A stretch of DNA of 64,000 nucleotides from positions 9,145,366 to 9,209,365 of the forward strand of contig OZ024892.1 in assembly GCA_964017195.1 (NCBI GenBank), given 5' to 3'. A program made the position numbers and the translations under genes. Under the pieces are notes generated by a model. It worked only from the letters and a program-made list of their open reading frames with translations. It had not been told where the DNA came from and searched no databases. Positions 1 through 11,980 of the stretch are shown piece by piece; positions within the stretch are counted from its first letter, which is position 1; each line of letters begins with the position of its first letter. Source of the stretch: Siderastrea radians. Its lineage: Eukaryota; Cnidaria; Anthozoa; Scleractinia; Rhizangiidae.

Positions 1-223
1 TGAGTATGTCTGATGACCTGACTGTCTCTGAGCTATCAGGCTCAGTGTTAGTCTGTCAGGCAGTCCACTGGATGGTCTGCCAGTCTCCTAGTCTGTCAGT
101 CTGTCTATGTCAATCAGTTAGTCTGACAGCTATTCAGTTGGTTGGTCAGTCTGACTCAGTCAATTTGATTATCAGTCAGTCTGGCTATCAGTCATTTAGC
201 CAGTCATCGACCCATTCAGCCGT

Positions 224-450
<227 letters not shown>

Positions 451-678
451 GTCAGTAAGCAAGTCAATCAATCAATCATCTAGTCAGTGAATTAGTCAGA
501 CAACCTAATTATATAGCCATCTATCAAGTAATAAGCTACACTGTTGAGACAAAGAAATAAATGTGAATTAGGTTAGGCCATCTAAACAATATTTGGCTAG
601 TCGATTGATTATTTATCACTGATTAACTGACTGGACAGGAAGTGATAAGAAGTGATCACAATGAACACTGAAACCAAC

Positions 679-3600
679 CTATAAGAGCATCAAATATGTC
701 CTGATATGTTGGCAAAGCTTCATCACAAGTGCACAGTAGATTCAGAAGCTTCTTCCAGTGTTCAAATGCATCATAAACTGGAGAAATAAATTAATTCAAA
801 CAGTCAATCTGAAAACTATTCAAACATTCAATTCTAACAAAGATGCAACTTAAGCTCTCAGAAAAAAAAGAGAACTTGCATAAAAATGTACTAGCACCTT
901 TTCTATAGGATGCATTCCAGCCTGTAACATAAACCTTGACAATAGGTAGCTTATGCAGTCATGATGACAAAAACTTCACTTCAAAATACAAATCAATGTT
1001 ATTTGAACTAATTTCTTATTTGTGATTATTCCAACTCGTACAATGTGACCAAATTATTCAGGAAATGAATAATTGGTGAGGACTGCTTTCAAGTGAAGAA
1101 AATAACACTGTTGTGTGTTCACATTCCACCTATAACTTTTAATTTGGGCATTTCATGCCATGGTTTTGAAGAGGAAGGCAAAGAAATGCATCAAAATGTA
1201 TAACATGTGCAGGAACATTATCTCGCCAATTAAAACTTTTGTATGGTGCCATTCTTGATGCTGTCATCTTTGCGCATGTTTACGCTCACCAGTAAGTTCT
1301 ATAACATAGTTACATACCTTGGCCAACCAGGAAACAAACAAATGCAAACTGTAGTTCACCAAGGATCTCCCTCCTGTCTTAAATAAAATAGAAAAAGGAT
1401 TAACTTCAGCAGTAGTAGGCCAGCATAGGCCAAGGGAGTGCCTTGCACTAGTTTCTATAATTTGGTTTGCAAAAAATATTCATTCACACCTCAAGCAAGG
1501 TCACTAGAAATTCCGAGGGAAGGGGGTGACTGAAAGCCAAATTTTTTAAAGGAAATTAGGAAGCTAAACTGGCATTAGCCTGCATTTCCATATGGTTTTT
1601 TGTAAGGTTTGAAGCATTTTTTACTTTTTGGCCACGCGAAAATTGGGGCAAGGGCAAAAATGTGTGACCAGGGGCACAGGAGGGGACAGTTTCCTTTTCC
1701 TCCCCTCCCCTTCCCCCTCCTACTATTCCTTTTCCCCTCATCCCAATTTTTGCACCAGCCAAAAACCAGTAAAGGCCTGCAATGTGCAGAAAAGCCTCAA
1801 AATGCTTGCCATGCAGGCCAAACTGGAATTGTCAAAGCAGTCAGGGGTTCAAACCAAAAAAACCTTCCCTGAGTCAGTGGGGGGGGGGGGGGTAAGGATA
1901 TTTCCGCAATAACACCTAACATGAAGTTATTACAAGTGGTATTACTTTCAAGGGACCAGAATATTGGAAGACAGACAAATCTCAGGAGATCTCTTTTTTT
2001 GCGTCAAACTTGATCCTTGCAAATGTTATCTTGAGTTACCAAAACTTTAATCAAGCTTGGTAAACAAAAAACATGATAAATCAAAAGAGATGTTTGTCAG
2101 CTGTTTGTATGGCTGTGTGGCAAGACTTGTCACCCAGTTACAGAAACACCTGCACAAAAATGTTGCAACTGAAATGCCTCACCTGAACCTAGTTTCATCT
2201 TTTTTTCTCAAATTTCACAGGCAACTTAATTTGATATGCACTTTCTAGTGACAATATCTGTTAGTTTACTGGGGGAATATCAACTTTCAAGATGTATAAA
2301 ACAATGACGTCAGCAAAGATTGTATCTAATAGTGATTTGGGGTGACTTACACCCCTATCACGTAATGCTGGTTGTGAATTGCCATGCAAACCCTGCAGCT
2401 TATCAGTGATAGGAGCACAACCATTGCATTTGAACATAAGAGGGCTTATTTGTGGTCTCACCTCACATAATTATTGTACTTGAACTTCAGAGGGTGTATT
2501 CGTGTACTCATCTTACCTTTCAAGCATTTTAACAAGCAATTAACAGCATAGCTGCTGTCCATGCTGAACTTGCTAATTTCCGCAGGCGATGACCCCTCCG
2601 GATATTTCTGTTTTGGAAATGCTGTGAATCTAATAACAGTATCTGGATTCTGTTGAAGTGATAAAACTGCATCCTCAGTTGCTGACGCTGATGCTCTTGA
2701 GTGCCGAGGTTCTTGTGGAAGTTCAGTAACAGAAGATATCTTCTTGCATAATGGCTGAACTCTTTCCAATAAATCTTTAGTTATATGATTGGTCAGAGAG
2801 ACCCACTTTTTGAAGTTCTCATATGGGTAAGGACCAAGAAATCTATCCATGTCTTGCAGACCTAAAATGAAAAGAAGTGTGTGAGAAAGGTAACTATTTT
2901 AGACAAAAGCTGACTTTGGTTCACTTTCAATAAGTTTTGTTCATGGCTGCATTTTCTTGTGTCTTTGATTGCTACAAAAGCTCATAGACACCCAGAAACC
3001 TGAGAACAGTATTCATCACTTTGGCCTTACAAAGCACCATCTAATTGGAAGTAAGTTCAACTAATAAAAACTGTGACAAAATTGATGCGACAATGCCCCA
3101 GTTTCACACTTTTTCATTGTGCTAAATACTTGAAATACTTGGTGTGGGTTACAGGCTAGGTGCATTCCATGTTAATCTCATGCTGAAGAAACATGTAAGT
3201 CTTCTGCACGATTCTGAGACACTGTAAGCGAAGAACTGAAAGGGCCGATTTAGATGGTACAATTTTTCCTTACGACTGAAGTATGCGACTTGCTCGTGTC
3301 ACGTCTACATGTACAACAGGAATTGTGTCGTCTAAATCAGACATACAACATCTTCACGACAGTTGTACACAACACAAAAAATGTTGTAGGATTCTGAAAC
3401 ATGTTTTAAAACCCTATGACAGTCGTAGCCACAATCAAAATGTAAGAATGACGAGTTGCATACGATCTTTGCCTGACGTGAGCAGCACACACTACAAAAG
3501 TCGCATATGCAGTCGTACGCAAAAGTCATACCATCCAAACCCATGCTGAAGATCTTTAAAGTGCCACTGGGACCAGAATTTTGGTATTCCATATTTTTGC

Positions 3601-6600
3601 ATTTTCGAAAATAGTCTGTGGTTGTTAGTCACCATGCCAAATTTCAACTTATTACGACGACTGGAAGTCGCTTTTTTCACACAGTTTTTGTCGAGATTTT
3701 ACGGCCGCCATTACTGGCCCTTTTTCAGGAAACTGGCTTGCCAATTAGCCGAAGTGCGGATGTTAGAGGCTCACCTCAAACCTAGTACATATGGTTACTT
3801 GCTGCGGGAAATTTAACTGTCATCGAGGGAAGATTTCCTGCCAACTGTTTGTTGTACAGCCTTGAAATTTTCATTGCTGCAGCATTTGTAAAGGGCATTA
3901 CTTGTGTTGTACAATGCTACAGCAATAAATCCAACCACCGAGCTGGTATTTCGCTTCATCAAAGCCTTGCGAGCAGACCCGCAATGAAAAAATGGATAAT
4001 GTTCGTACTTGCACACAGTGCAAATTTCAACCCGAGAGATATCTTTGTCAGCTGTTGTGATCACTTCACGAATGAGTGTTTCCAGAGGGCTGTTCATGTC
4101 GAAGGATCCCAGAGGTAGATTATTCCATTGTCCATTCTAACTACGTGGAAAAAAATGTTCGGAAAAACGAGACAAAAAGGTACCTCAGTCTTAACGCAGT
4201 TGACGTGATAGTTTGTTTCTTTTTCAACGCATCCACCATTGTGCAAAACTATTTTTCTTTTAACGTATTTTAAAATTTATTTTGCTTGTGGAAAACCCTT
4301 TCAGTTCTGCCATCTGCTGGCGCGAAGATCTTCGGTGTAGTCCTCATAAAATGCATCCTGGGCGAATGCAGGACTGCCATGATTAAGCCAATAGTTTGCA
4401 TTGCTTAGCTTTTTTTCTCTTTTTTGAATTCCGTGTGTGTTAATTTCAAAGCAGTAATTGCTGAGAAGCATGGTCATTTATTTTATAGCATACCATCCTG
4501 AATGTTGAGAAACTTTTCTCCTTATTCCCTGTCGGTGAAGAGTTGATTGACATTATTGTTCGAAATATATAAAGGCTTCAACAGGTTGACTTGTCTTGCG
4601 TGGAAATTTAAGTTGGGAAAAGATATCACACGCCACTATTTGTCTAAGGGGTATACAATGTTATTTCTTTTAACTGTCATAGCAATCTTAGTAAATGAAC
4701 TACCAAGAAAAATGATTAGATATCAAGTTATTATATTTACCCAATGAATAAAGCAAGTGAAAGCTTCATTTCCACGGCGGTCCGCTTGGTGTTGTCGAGC
4801 AGCAGAAAATTTTCCTTGTGGCTTTGATTTGCACTACAAATATTTAGATTCCGGTCACACAAGGCCTCCAGTTCTTGGTTTATTTCATTTTTTCTCGGTT
4901 CAAGTTAAGAATTCTACAAAACCTGTTCAAAATATTTAGAAACGCCAAGCACCTGTGTTTCAATGCATTAAGCGACCACTGTACTACAGTGGACACGATA
5001 AGCTTCATCAGCTGACTGCCAGATGACTACAGCATTACAGCTCTTGAAGAAAGTTTCCCATACTATGCTAAGAATAGCCAAAAGTCTCAATGCTTTACAA
5101 TATATAATGAATATAAACAACAGCAGACAAAATATAGCTTCTTTTATTTCTCCAATGAAGCAAACAATAAAATTAATCGACCGATGCTTGAGAATTCGTG
5201 AGCATCAAATTCTAGAGTTTTTCTGGGTGTCTTGTCTAAATTTCCAAAGCTTAAAACATCAGTTTTTCGAATAGGCTGAATAGCGATTTATCCGTTGGAT
5301 AAGAGTTATCCGCTCTTTGAGCAACTTGTGCCTGAACTGTAATCACTGTATCAGCATTAATTGGCGCATAATTTGAACTCCCACCAATAAGACGAGAAAA
5401 ACAACTTTGAACAGTTTGTTTACAAGCTTATAAGCTGAAATCTCCGTACGGTAAGAAAAATTCTTCATTTGCCCAATGAAATGAATCCTCTGATGCTTCG
5501 GAAGCTAAAGACTGTTCCGAATCGTAGAAATACTCTTCAGAGGTTTCGCAGCCAACAGTAGGCATCTTGAGTCAAAACACAAGGAAACACGACCGAGGTG
5601 AGCCTCTGACGTCACAAGCTATTAAATTGCGCAGTCACCCAGGAACATGTTTTCAGTAATGGTGGACACATTTTATGCAACTTTGGAGCTAAAAAATATT
5701 AGGATGGATAGTTTCTTGTTCAGTTTTCTGGGTAAATATAGACACAACGCGATATTCTGTGACAGAATTTGTCGGAAATAAACCTAAGAATTTTTGTCTC
5801 AGTGGTACTTTAAAGTGGACCCTTCTGCCTGGTGTGTGTGTAGGGAGGGGTGGATATGACGTGACAAACCCCAGTCTGTAAATATTTTCACATCTCAAGA
5901 AGTTGACACCTTCATAGTTTTGGCCTGCAGCTGTGTTTGTGGGTATCAAATTACATTAAATTTCCATTTGCACTTCCCTGTAACCTTAAATCTGACTTAT
6001 CCCATCCCTGACCCATAAATCCTGGGGGGGGGGGATACTCCCATATTTAAGCTATATGGATATGTGCCCCTGAGAAGGGTGTGGTTTTTAAGCACTTAAG
6101 TCTGGGATAGGGTATGGAAATCAGGGAGTTTTGGTCTTGAATAAGGTACCATTAATTGGAAAAATGATCAATGGTATGAACAAGTCAGTGTAGTACTGGG
6201 GGGGGGGGGGTTACTCCCATATATAACCCATATAGGTATGTGCCACTGTGAAGGGTATGATTTTCAAGAAGTTTGGTCTGTGATAGGGTATAGATACCAG
6301 GGAGTTTTGGTCTAGAATAGGGTATCAATTACACTGGGAAACTGGGAACACAGAACGCAGAACACAGAATGATGGTCAGCGGTATAGAGTGTGAAACAGG
6401 TAGGTACATCATATAATTATGATAAACTGATATCATACATGCCTAACCCTAACCCTAACCCTAACCCTTAACCTTAGGGTTAGGGTTAGGGTTAGGCATG
6501 TATGATATCAGTTTATCATATGTGATGTACCTACCTGTTTCACACTCTATACTGCTGTCCATCATTCTGCGTTCTACGTTCTGCAATCTGCGTTTTGCAA

Positions 6601-7338
6601 AATACCCCTTCCGGGAAAGAAGTGTGGCAAATTTAGACCAAAATAGGGTTTGAAAAACTCGGAAATAAAAGTAAATTCGATCACGGCAACTTTGTTGATG
6701 GACAGATGACTTTCCATTGAAAACACTATGGGGCTATGTTGGACAGAAGATTATTGGAAGATAGCTAGTCTAGGATAGGGTAGGGATTTTTGGCGTCTAG
6801 TCTAGAATAGGGTTGCAAAATGGAGCCTAAAGTTGTCTGGTATAAGTTCAGGGCTTCAGAGTCCCAGCGGGCACACCCCCACCCAAAACTTTTCCGATTA
6901 CACCCCCCCCCCCCAGTCTAGCATAGTAATTGACCCTCAGAGACCGACAGACCCCCCCGACCCAAGAATTCACAGAATATCCCCCCGAGCTATAACTGCT
7001 TTTTAGCTACCTTGTCTGTATTCATCTTTTTCTTCTTCATTTGTTGTTACCTCAACCACGTCCTCGGCAACAGCATCCCATCTCATCACCACAATGTCTA
7101 GACGCTTAGAATAAAAGAACATGCCTGTCCTGGGAGCAGTTTGTCCTCCTTTGTTTACTGCACTGTAATAAATAAAATGGAGTCCAGGAGGTATCATTTT
7201 AACGCCTTTAAACCGCGGACCAACGTTCCACGAGAAGTAGTCAATGCCGAACTCTGTGCCTTCGGGGACGTCCAAAACGATCAAGGTTGCCCCTTCTGCG
7301 TGAAGACGCTTTGCGATTTCAGGGTCCATTTCTGCCAT
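679..7338 (-). CDS. AAR2: AAR2 splicing factor homologue, 5' part (3' exons outside window)
   Basis: AAR2 (yeast Aar2p) binds the Prp8 region of U5 snRNP and holds the particle in an assembly-intermediate state. Exons read on the minus strand are 7338-7011, 2861-2517, 1377-1318 and 777-679. Exon 1 gives MAEMDPEIAKRLHAEGAT..., with the family motifs PEGTEFGIDY and VKMIPPGLHF. Exon 2 gives LQDMDRFLGPYPY and later PAEISKFSMDSSYA. Exon 3 gives ILGELQFAFVCFLVGQ and exon 4 gives YDAFEHWKKLLNLLC. All junctions are GT/AG and stay in phase. The start is supported by an in-frame TAG 18 nt upstream. Residues 1 to about 277 are present and the C-terminal helical part must lie left of base 1. The exon 4 donor (GTTGGT) is weak, so that border is the least certain. 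Intron 1 is 4.1 kb and full of transposon remains. Confidence 0.93.
1570..1660. repeat. Dispersed repeat fragment, also near 23735
   Basis: The stretch reading TTTGAAGCATTTTTT then CTTTTTGGCCACGCG at about 1606-1637 recurs at about 23739-23768 in a TTC8 intron, followed in both places by an A-rich AAAATTGGG segment. This marks a short interspersed family. The right side runs into a pyrimidine-rich tract, and a G-run follows at 1880-1892. Confidence 0.6.
3241..3542. mobile_element. MITE with about 45-bp imperfect terminal inverted repeats
   Basis: The left end (GATGGTACAATTTTTCC, then TACGACTGAAGTATGCGAC) is matched in inverted orientation by the right end near 3495-3542 (GTCGCATATGCAGTCGTA, then ACCATCC). 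The element is about 300 bp, has no coding capacity, and lies in AAR2 intron 1. Internal GACG/GTCGT words repeat on both strands, so the whole element could fold back. Confidence 0.7.
3560..5809 (+). mobile_element. 2.25-kb TTAA-flanked DNA transposon with THAP relic (Kolobok-like)
   Basis: The left terminus AGTGCCACTGGGACCAGAAT and the right terminus, read inverted, AGTACCACTGAGACAAAAAT form terminal inverted repeats. TTAA lies immediately outside both (3556-3559 and 5810-5813), as expected of a 4-bp target-site duplication. Inside, the plus strand keeps a THAP-type zinc-finger segment (separate entry). Kolobok transposases are known for TTAA target sites and THAP domains, so that superfamily is the best guess, by inference. 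I recognise no transposase catalytic region, so the copy looks dead. It sits in AAR2 intron 1. Confidence 0.7.
3849..4118 (+). pseudogene. THAP-domain zinc-finger fragment of a transposon
   Basis: The 89-residue open frame carries a recognisable THAP C2CH module: Cys19-x3-Cys23, then 45 residues, then Cys69-x2-His72. It also has the expected tryptophan (KKW, residue 49) and the phenylalanine after the histidine (CCDHF, residue 73). THAP modules bind DNA and occur in P-element, Kolobok and domesticated transposase proteins. The frame stops at 4118 right after the module and no transposase core follows. Its place between TTAA-flanked inverted repeats supports a transposon origin rather than a host THAP gene. 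The start methionine is arbitrary and an upstream exon cannot be excluded. Confidence 0.65.
6020..6995. repeat. Degenerate G-run dispersed repeat, tandem copies
   Basis: Two tandem copies (about 6026-6160 and 6199-6330) begin with a G-run and continue ACTCCCATAT, a TATGTGCC segment, AGGGT and a GGGAGTTTTGGTCT segment. A further TAGTCTAGAATAGGGT part recurs near 6800. The right side (6865-6990) has long C-runs. The block abuts the AAR2 exon 1 donor (7010) and hosts the telomere-like fold-back listed separately. Confidence 0.75.
6350..6597. repeat. Fold-back repeat with telomere-type TTAGGG units at the tip
   Basis: Two arms of about 120 bp are near-perfect reverse complements. The left arm includes ACAGAATGATGG, TATAGAGTGTGAAACAGGTA and GATATCATACATGCC. 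The right arm is its inverse. The centre (6442-6495) is (CCTAAC)n running into (TTAGGG)n with a junction near 6470. The inverted pair would form a cruciform capped by telomeric DNA. Confidence 0.92.
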
Positions 7339-7727
7339 TTTTAAGAACTTTATCTATTTAGTTGACAGAATTGTTACTGCAGACCTGGCGACACATTAGT
7401 ACGTTTTCATCACGTTTCCAACAGAACTGACAGCATCGTAGCCATGTCGGACGAGCACTAAACCGTGACCTGGACTCTAGTACCCAGACTCTACTCCTAA
7501 TTTGACGCATATTGATGTCAATTCCATTTTTAAGAAAACTAAAAAGGTAGGGTTTTTAAAATGGTTATAATTTTAAATATTCCTTTAGAATCAATAATTC
7601 GCCTCTGCCTTTTCAGTCCATTTAATCTCTGAGCAGCACTTGCATTCAGAATCTGATCTGTTATAACACAGCCTACATGCTTTTTTTTTACAAAAAGATT
7701 AAATCTACCCTGCGAGCAGAGGTTTCT

Positions 7728-7782
7728 TGATCACTCAAGACTCAAAGTGCTGGCATCAAGTGATCAACAAAACCTCTGCTTA
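7728..7782. repeat. Short inverted repeat
   Basis: AGCAGAGGTTTCTTGATCACT at the left is mirrored by AGTGATCAACAAAACCTCTGCT at the right (one or two mismatches or indels), with a loop of about a dozen bases. This could be a minimal fold-back element remnant. No coding or known regulatory meaning is visible. Confidence 0.75.
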
Positions 7783-9079
7783 TTGTCTGCATGAAGTATT
7801 CACGTGAAAATTATATTGGAGCAGAACTTTCCTTCTGCTTTCAGACAATAATCCACATCAATAATGAATACATGTACAGCCTGGATGATAGCTCAAAGCA
7901 TTTTTCAGGCAGGCTGAATGGTGATGGGATGTAGCATGCCTCTCTCCTTTTCCTTGCACAGCTTTTGTTGCTCTTTCCACAACTCTTTAGAAACTGCATT
8001 TACACAAACAGCACTGCCTCCCATGCAAACAATGTTCCATAAATAGACACAAGGACTTAGTCATAAACAAGGAACTTGTAAACGACAGGAAGTTGAACGG
8101 CATGGAGTTAACTGGTAAACCACCAAAGCAATTTTTTTAAGCTTCCCACTTATTCTTGATTAACTACCATACTTCACCACAAGATCATTGCCAAGATCAT
8201 TTTTTCTGTTTGGAAACTAAAATTATAATAAACTTACCATGCAATATTGTTATCCAAAAAACTATAAAAACAGGAGACAATATTTGTGTCACTATAACTG
8301 TTTTTAATAGCTCTTCAAAATGTTCATTTCCACAGTTTGTTGAGCTTCAACACTCAGATAATTTGGTTAATACTGTGATTTTGCTGAAAATTACATCATA
8401 ATTATAAATTATACAATATAAATACATTGCCTTGAATGTTTTCTGTTTCTGTTTCAAAATTTTTACAAATTTTAAAGATCCTGTACTTCAATCTTTAGGA
8501 TCCAGTCCTAAAATGCTCTGATGAATAGAACCGACCTTTGTGTTATAGTTTATCGAGACACCATCTAAATTGGATTTATTTCAGATATTACTTCTGCAGC
8601 ATTTGTAAGGAAAATTAATGCATGTCCCTAAAACAAGAGATTTTACCAAGAGATTTCAGACTAATGCTGCATTTAAATAAAATTTAAGTTTGCAAACTTA
8701 TGTTAAGAAAGTGCACAAGTTAACAAGTGAATGGCTTCAACACAAATTTAAAATAAAGTCCTTAACAAGCCATATTGTATATTTTTGAGGATGTTTAAAT
8801 ATATTTAACAGATCTGATGAGGCTAAAATGTCCTTCAGTTTCAAAAAGTATCAATCATAAAGGGAAATTGCAACTGGAAAAAATGTACGGTACACAAGAA
8901 CACATTCTGCATGTAATTTTTCCCATACAAATCTTGCAATTTTTCTGCAGTGTACCAACCAAAACATGATGGTGTCTCAGTAACTGTGACAAAAAATCTT
9001 TTCAATAAGTAAATACTACATTCGTAGACAAATGACACTTGGGTCATTAAACAATACAAATTCATGTTTTATGCTCTTT

Positions 9080-9291
9080 TTAACCCCTCAAGCCCCAATA
9101 GCCATTTGCATATTCTCCTCACTGTTTTCCATGTATTTCTTATGCTACTAGTTGAGAGAATTTGATTAAACATCAAGACATTTCATGTCTGGTGATCATT
9201 TCCTTTATTCTCATGACCTGTATATTTGACCAACTGGTGATACTGTAAGGAGAAATTAGATGCTTATCACTCTTGGGGCTTAAAGGGTTAA
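9080..9291. mobile_element. 212-bp TTAA MITE, copy 1
   Basis: The ends read TTAACCCCTCAAGCCCCA and, inverted, TTAACCCTTTAAGCCCCA. Internal landmarks are a TATTCTCCT word, ATCAAGACAT, GGTGATCA and TAAGGAGAA. The same element recurs at 39542-39753 and 42349-42559 and as weaker copies near 30380-30600 and 56850-57000. Terminal TTAA followed by CCC resembles piggyBac-type termini. It has no coding content. Confidence 0.85.
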
Positions 9292-10125
9292 CACTCATTG
9301 TTAACATACATCAATGCATATTAAGCTGAAAACGACTTCTAGTTTGTCAGCATGATTCATTTTTTTTGTTAGAGAAGACATTATTGAAATTCCCGAATAA
9401 AAATGGTACCAAAAAGCAAATTAAACACCTTTGGGGAAAGCAATCAGACCCAATCATTTCACCCAAAACTGTAGTTACACTCTTAACTTGAGCTAATCAT
9501 TTGGTCAGGTCATCAACATATCCTCATAGAAAACAACCAAAATGAAAAAAGAGACATCTGTGACACATCTTATTTCATCAGCTGCAGTCTGTTTAGAAAA
9601 CAGAGTTAAAACACTGCTAGATTAAGTTTAAAACTAAACCAAATTCTCACGGAGTGAAGAAACAGATACTGTACATAATAATTTGCCATTAACAATCATC
9701 ACTAAAATTGATGACATAAATATCACAAATGTTAACACTTAATTGTCAGCTTATTTTACGATATGTTGGACCTAATAGTGTATATTTAACCATACCATTT
9801 TTTAAAGTAAGCTTGTATGACAATGGCGATTGGAAATGTGAAAATTATAGGAGAGTATTTCATATGGTCAATGTTAAAAAAGATAAGGTGAGTAGACACT
9901 ATATTACCCCTTGATGTATTTTTCACTAACTAATCAATAATTAAATTATCATGTTATAGCCAACTTATTCTATAAGTTGACAACCTCTGATAAAAACACT
10001 CAGTGACATGTTCAAGATGTCAAAGTTTCATTTACATAGTGAAATTTAACCCGACACTTGCATTAGCAACATCTGCCTATTGTATACAATGATGAGCTAA
10101 GACAATAAGAATTGAAATTTACTAC

Positions 10126-11523
10126 CTAAACATGCAATTTGTTGATTACTTTGCCAAGTGTGTTTTCAGGGCTTGGTAAGAGACTTTCCATTTTGATAAG
10201 CAATCGTTCAACAGTAATGGTCTCGCCACTGTTTCCAATAGCCACATGCTCAATTCGGGGACTGCATAACTTCACCTCTCGGATGTATTTACATTTGTCC
10301 CTTAGTTCTTGCACCAAGTCAGCATCTGTGTCATCAATGAGCTTGAAATTGATCAAAGACACAGCCTCGATGAGGGGGCACATTTTGATCAAATTAGGCA
10401 CCAGAGGGCTTTCAGAAAGCGCCTCCTTTCGAAGAGGTCCAAATTCCAAAATCCTCAATTTAGAGACAAACTTAAACATCTCAGCAATTACTGATGGGGG
10501 TACCCTTGGGGAGTGACTAACACCCAAGTACCTCAGGGAGGGGGACTGTTGCAGAACGCCCTCCAAACATTCCGCAGACAGAAGAAAGTTCCACCGCAGA
10601 TCCAGAGTTTCTAGCCATTTGTATGCCAATGTAGGCCTTACCTCTTGGTAGATCCTTAAATGAAGAATATGTCGAAATCCACACTGGTTCATTTTAAAGT
10701 AGCGTATGTCGGGTAACCTAGAAATCACGTTTGAAAGCCCGGTTGTTGTCACGAAATAGCACCCTGTTAAATCGAGTTCCTTGACCATTGTTTTCTCCCA
10801 ATTGACCGTCATCAAAGCCTCGTCCGTTATCTTAGTAAAGCGAATAAGAAGTGTCGACACAAATCTGCAGTTGCTTAGAACTCGATAAAGGTACTTGCCT
10901 CGGTAATTTTTACATTCGTTCAAGCAAATCGATTCTAAGTGCGGACAATTCATGGAGATCTTGAGAAGTGCGTCATCGGTCAAAGTTTCACAATCTGTGC
11001 AATCCAAAATCCGTAAGTTCCTCATTTTAGCAAAAACATCGGGTACGAGACTCGCTGAAGAGTCCATTCCCAATCCCACGTATCTCATTTGAGTAAAATG
11101 TCTCGGTAATCGCCTCATAAACTTGAAATTTCCCCACGAGTAGCGCAAATCCATCAACTCCAAGCCCGTTGGGAAGTCGCGTATGCCTTCGTGGCCCGTT
11201 TCGCTTTCAACTTCAGCTCCGTAAAATACCAAACTACGCAGCTGGTAGCATCTTTTAGCGAGTTCTTTTGCGACCTTCGCTGTGAGCGTACAGCCGCCCA
11301 AATTCAACGCTTTTGCCGAAGATAAACGCGTCCGGATCAACATCAACAACGTCTCTTCATCGACCGCAGGCCAAAAATCATTCATGTCAACAACAAACCA
11401 AAGCGAGCGATCGTATGCTACTCGCCTCCAGCGCCGACAAACTTGAGCTACGACGCCAAGTTCCCTTTTGGAGAGGTACCTAAATACTTCAAGAATAACA
11501 GAGTCGGGAATTTGTTTCTCCAT
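10126..11523 (-). CDS. F-box and leucine-rich-repeat protein, single exon
   Basis: An uninterrupted frame of 465 residues runs from the ATG at 11523. The F-box is residues 3 to about 45 (IPDSVILEVFRYL, then VAQVCRRWRRVAYDRSLW), the surface that binds SKP1 in an SCF ubiquitin ligase. The rest is built of irregular leucine-rich repeats of the C-terminal FBXL kind, such as ALNLGGCTLT, ILDCTDCETLTDDAL, ELDLTGCYFVTTTGL and TLDLRWNFLLSAECL. These repeats normally choose the substrate. The frame extends 34 residues further upstream to an ATG at 11625. I prefer the downstream start because the F-box begins right after it and the extension is low in family-like sequence. The N-terminus resembles FBXL12, but length and repeats differ, so I give no symbol. 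The gene lacks introns, unlike its neighbours. Confidence 0.9.
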   Translation of the reverse strand: MEKQIPDSVILEVFRYLSKRELGVVAQVCRRWRRVAYDRSLWFVVDMNDFWPAVDEETLLMLIRTRLSSAKALNLGGCTLTAKVAKELAKRCYQLRSLVFYGAEVESETGHEGIRDFPTGLELMDLRYSWGNFKFMRRLPRHFTQMRYVGLGMDSSASLVPDVFAKMRNLRILDCTDCETLTDDALLKISMNCPHLESICLNECKNYRGKYLYRVLSNCRFVSTLLIRFTKITDEALMTVNWEKTMVKELDLTGCYFVTTTGLSNVISRLPDIRYFKMNQCGFRHILHLRIYQEVRPTLAYKWLETLDLRWNFLLSAECLEGVLQQSPSLRYLGVSHSPRVPPSVIAEMFKFVSKLRILEFGPLRKEALSESPLVPNLIKMCPLIEAVSLINFKLIDDTDADLVQELRDKCKYIREVKLCSPRIEHVAIGNSGETITVERLLIKMESLLPSPENTLGKVINKLHV

Positions 11524-11830
11524 TTTCGACGAGAGTACGCTACTGTCGATTGTAGTTTCGCAGCTGGCGTTGTAACTTCCACCACGCGCGGAGAAAAATT
11601 GCGTGCTACAAGCTTTCAACCACACGAACTGAATTCGTGTTTTTGTATCGCAATCAGTATTCTCGTTGTAAACTCACGTCATTCTTGAACTATAAAATCC
11701 TAATCCTTTGAAAGAAGGAGCAGTTTTATCGGGAAAAAAGACTGCACGTTTCTACCATACAATCGCAAATTCACCAAAAACTATAAACCTCATTATCAAA
11801 AGCTCTCGCATTGTTTCGCCGGATGAGGGG

Positions 11831-11880
11831 CCAATGCCCACTGGTTTCCGGGCGTTGATTGGCGGTAACGAGTGACGTCA
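11831..11880. promoter_or_regulatory. CCAAT boxes and a full CRE upstream of the F-box gene
   Basis: CCAAT at 11831, an inverted CCAAT (ATTGG) at 11858-11862 and the full ATF/CREB palindrome TGACGTCA at 11873-11880 cluster about 310-360 bp upstream of the F-box start. The local DNA is richer in G+C and CG dinucleotides (11820-11980) than the surroundings, as at an animal promoter. The assignment to the F-box gene is by proximity. Confidence 0.5.
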
Positions 11881-11980
11881 CACTCAAAACACAAAAGAAA
11901 ACCATTTCAACACAATAATCGCCTTTGATACCCGCGTCACGCGCGCGATATAGAACGCGAAAACGCTTGGGAGCGTCGCG

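Larger units (their letters stand above)
7339..10125. other. Gene-free spacer between AAR2 and the F-box gene
   Basis: This AT-rich DNA presumably includes the AAR2 promoter and 5'UTR (about 7340-7500) and the F-box gene 3'UTR (just below 10126). It also holds a short inverted repeat at 7728-7782 (AGCAGAGGTTT...AACCTCTGCT around a TTGATCACT core) and one 212-bp TTAA MITE (9080-9291). Small open frames here show no family resemblance and no splice-compatible neighbours. Confidence 0.6.

Noticed and set aside
10126..11523. Naming the F-box gene FBXL12
   Set aside because: The F-box resembles FBXL12 but the protein is much longer and the repeats do not align by eye.
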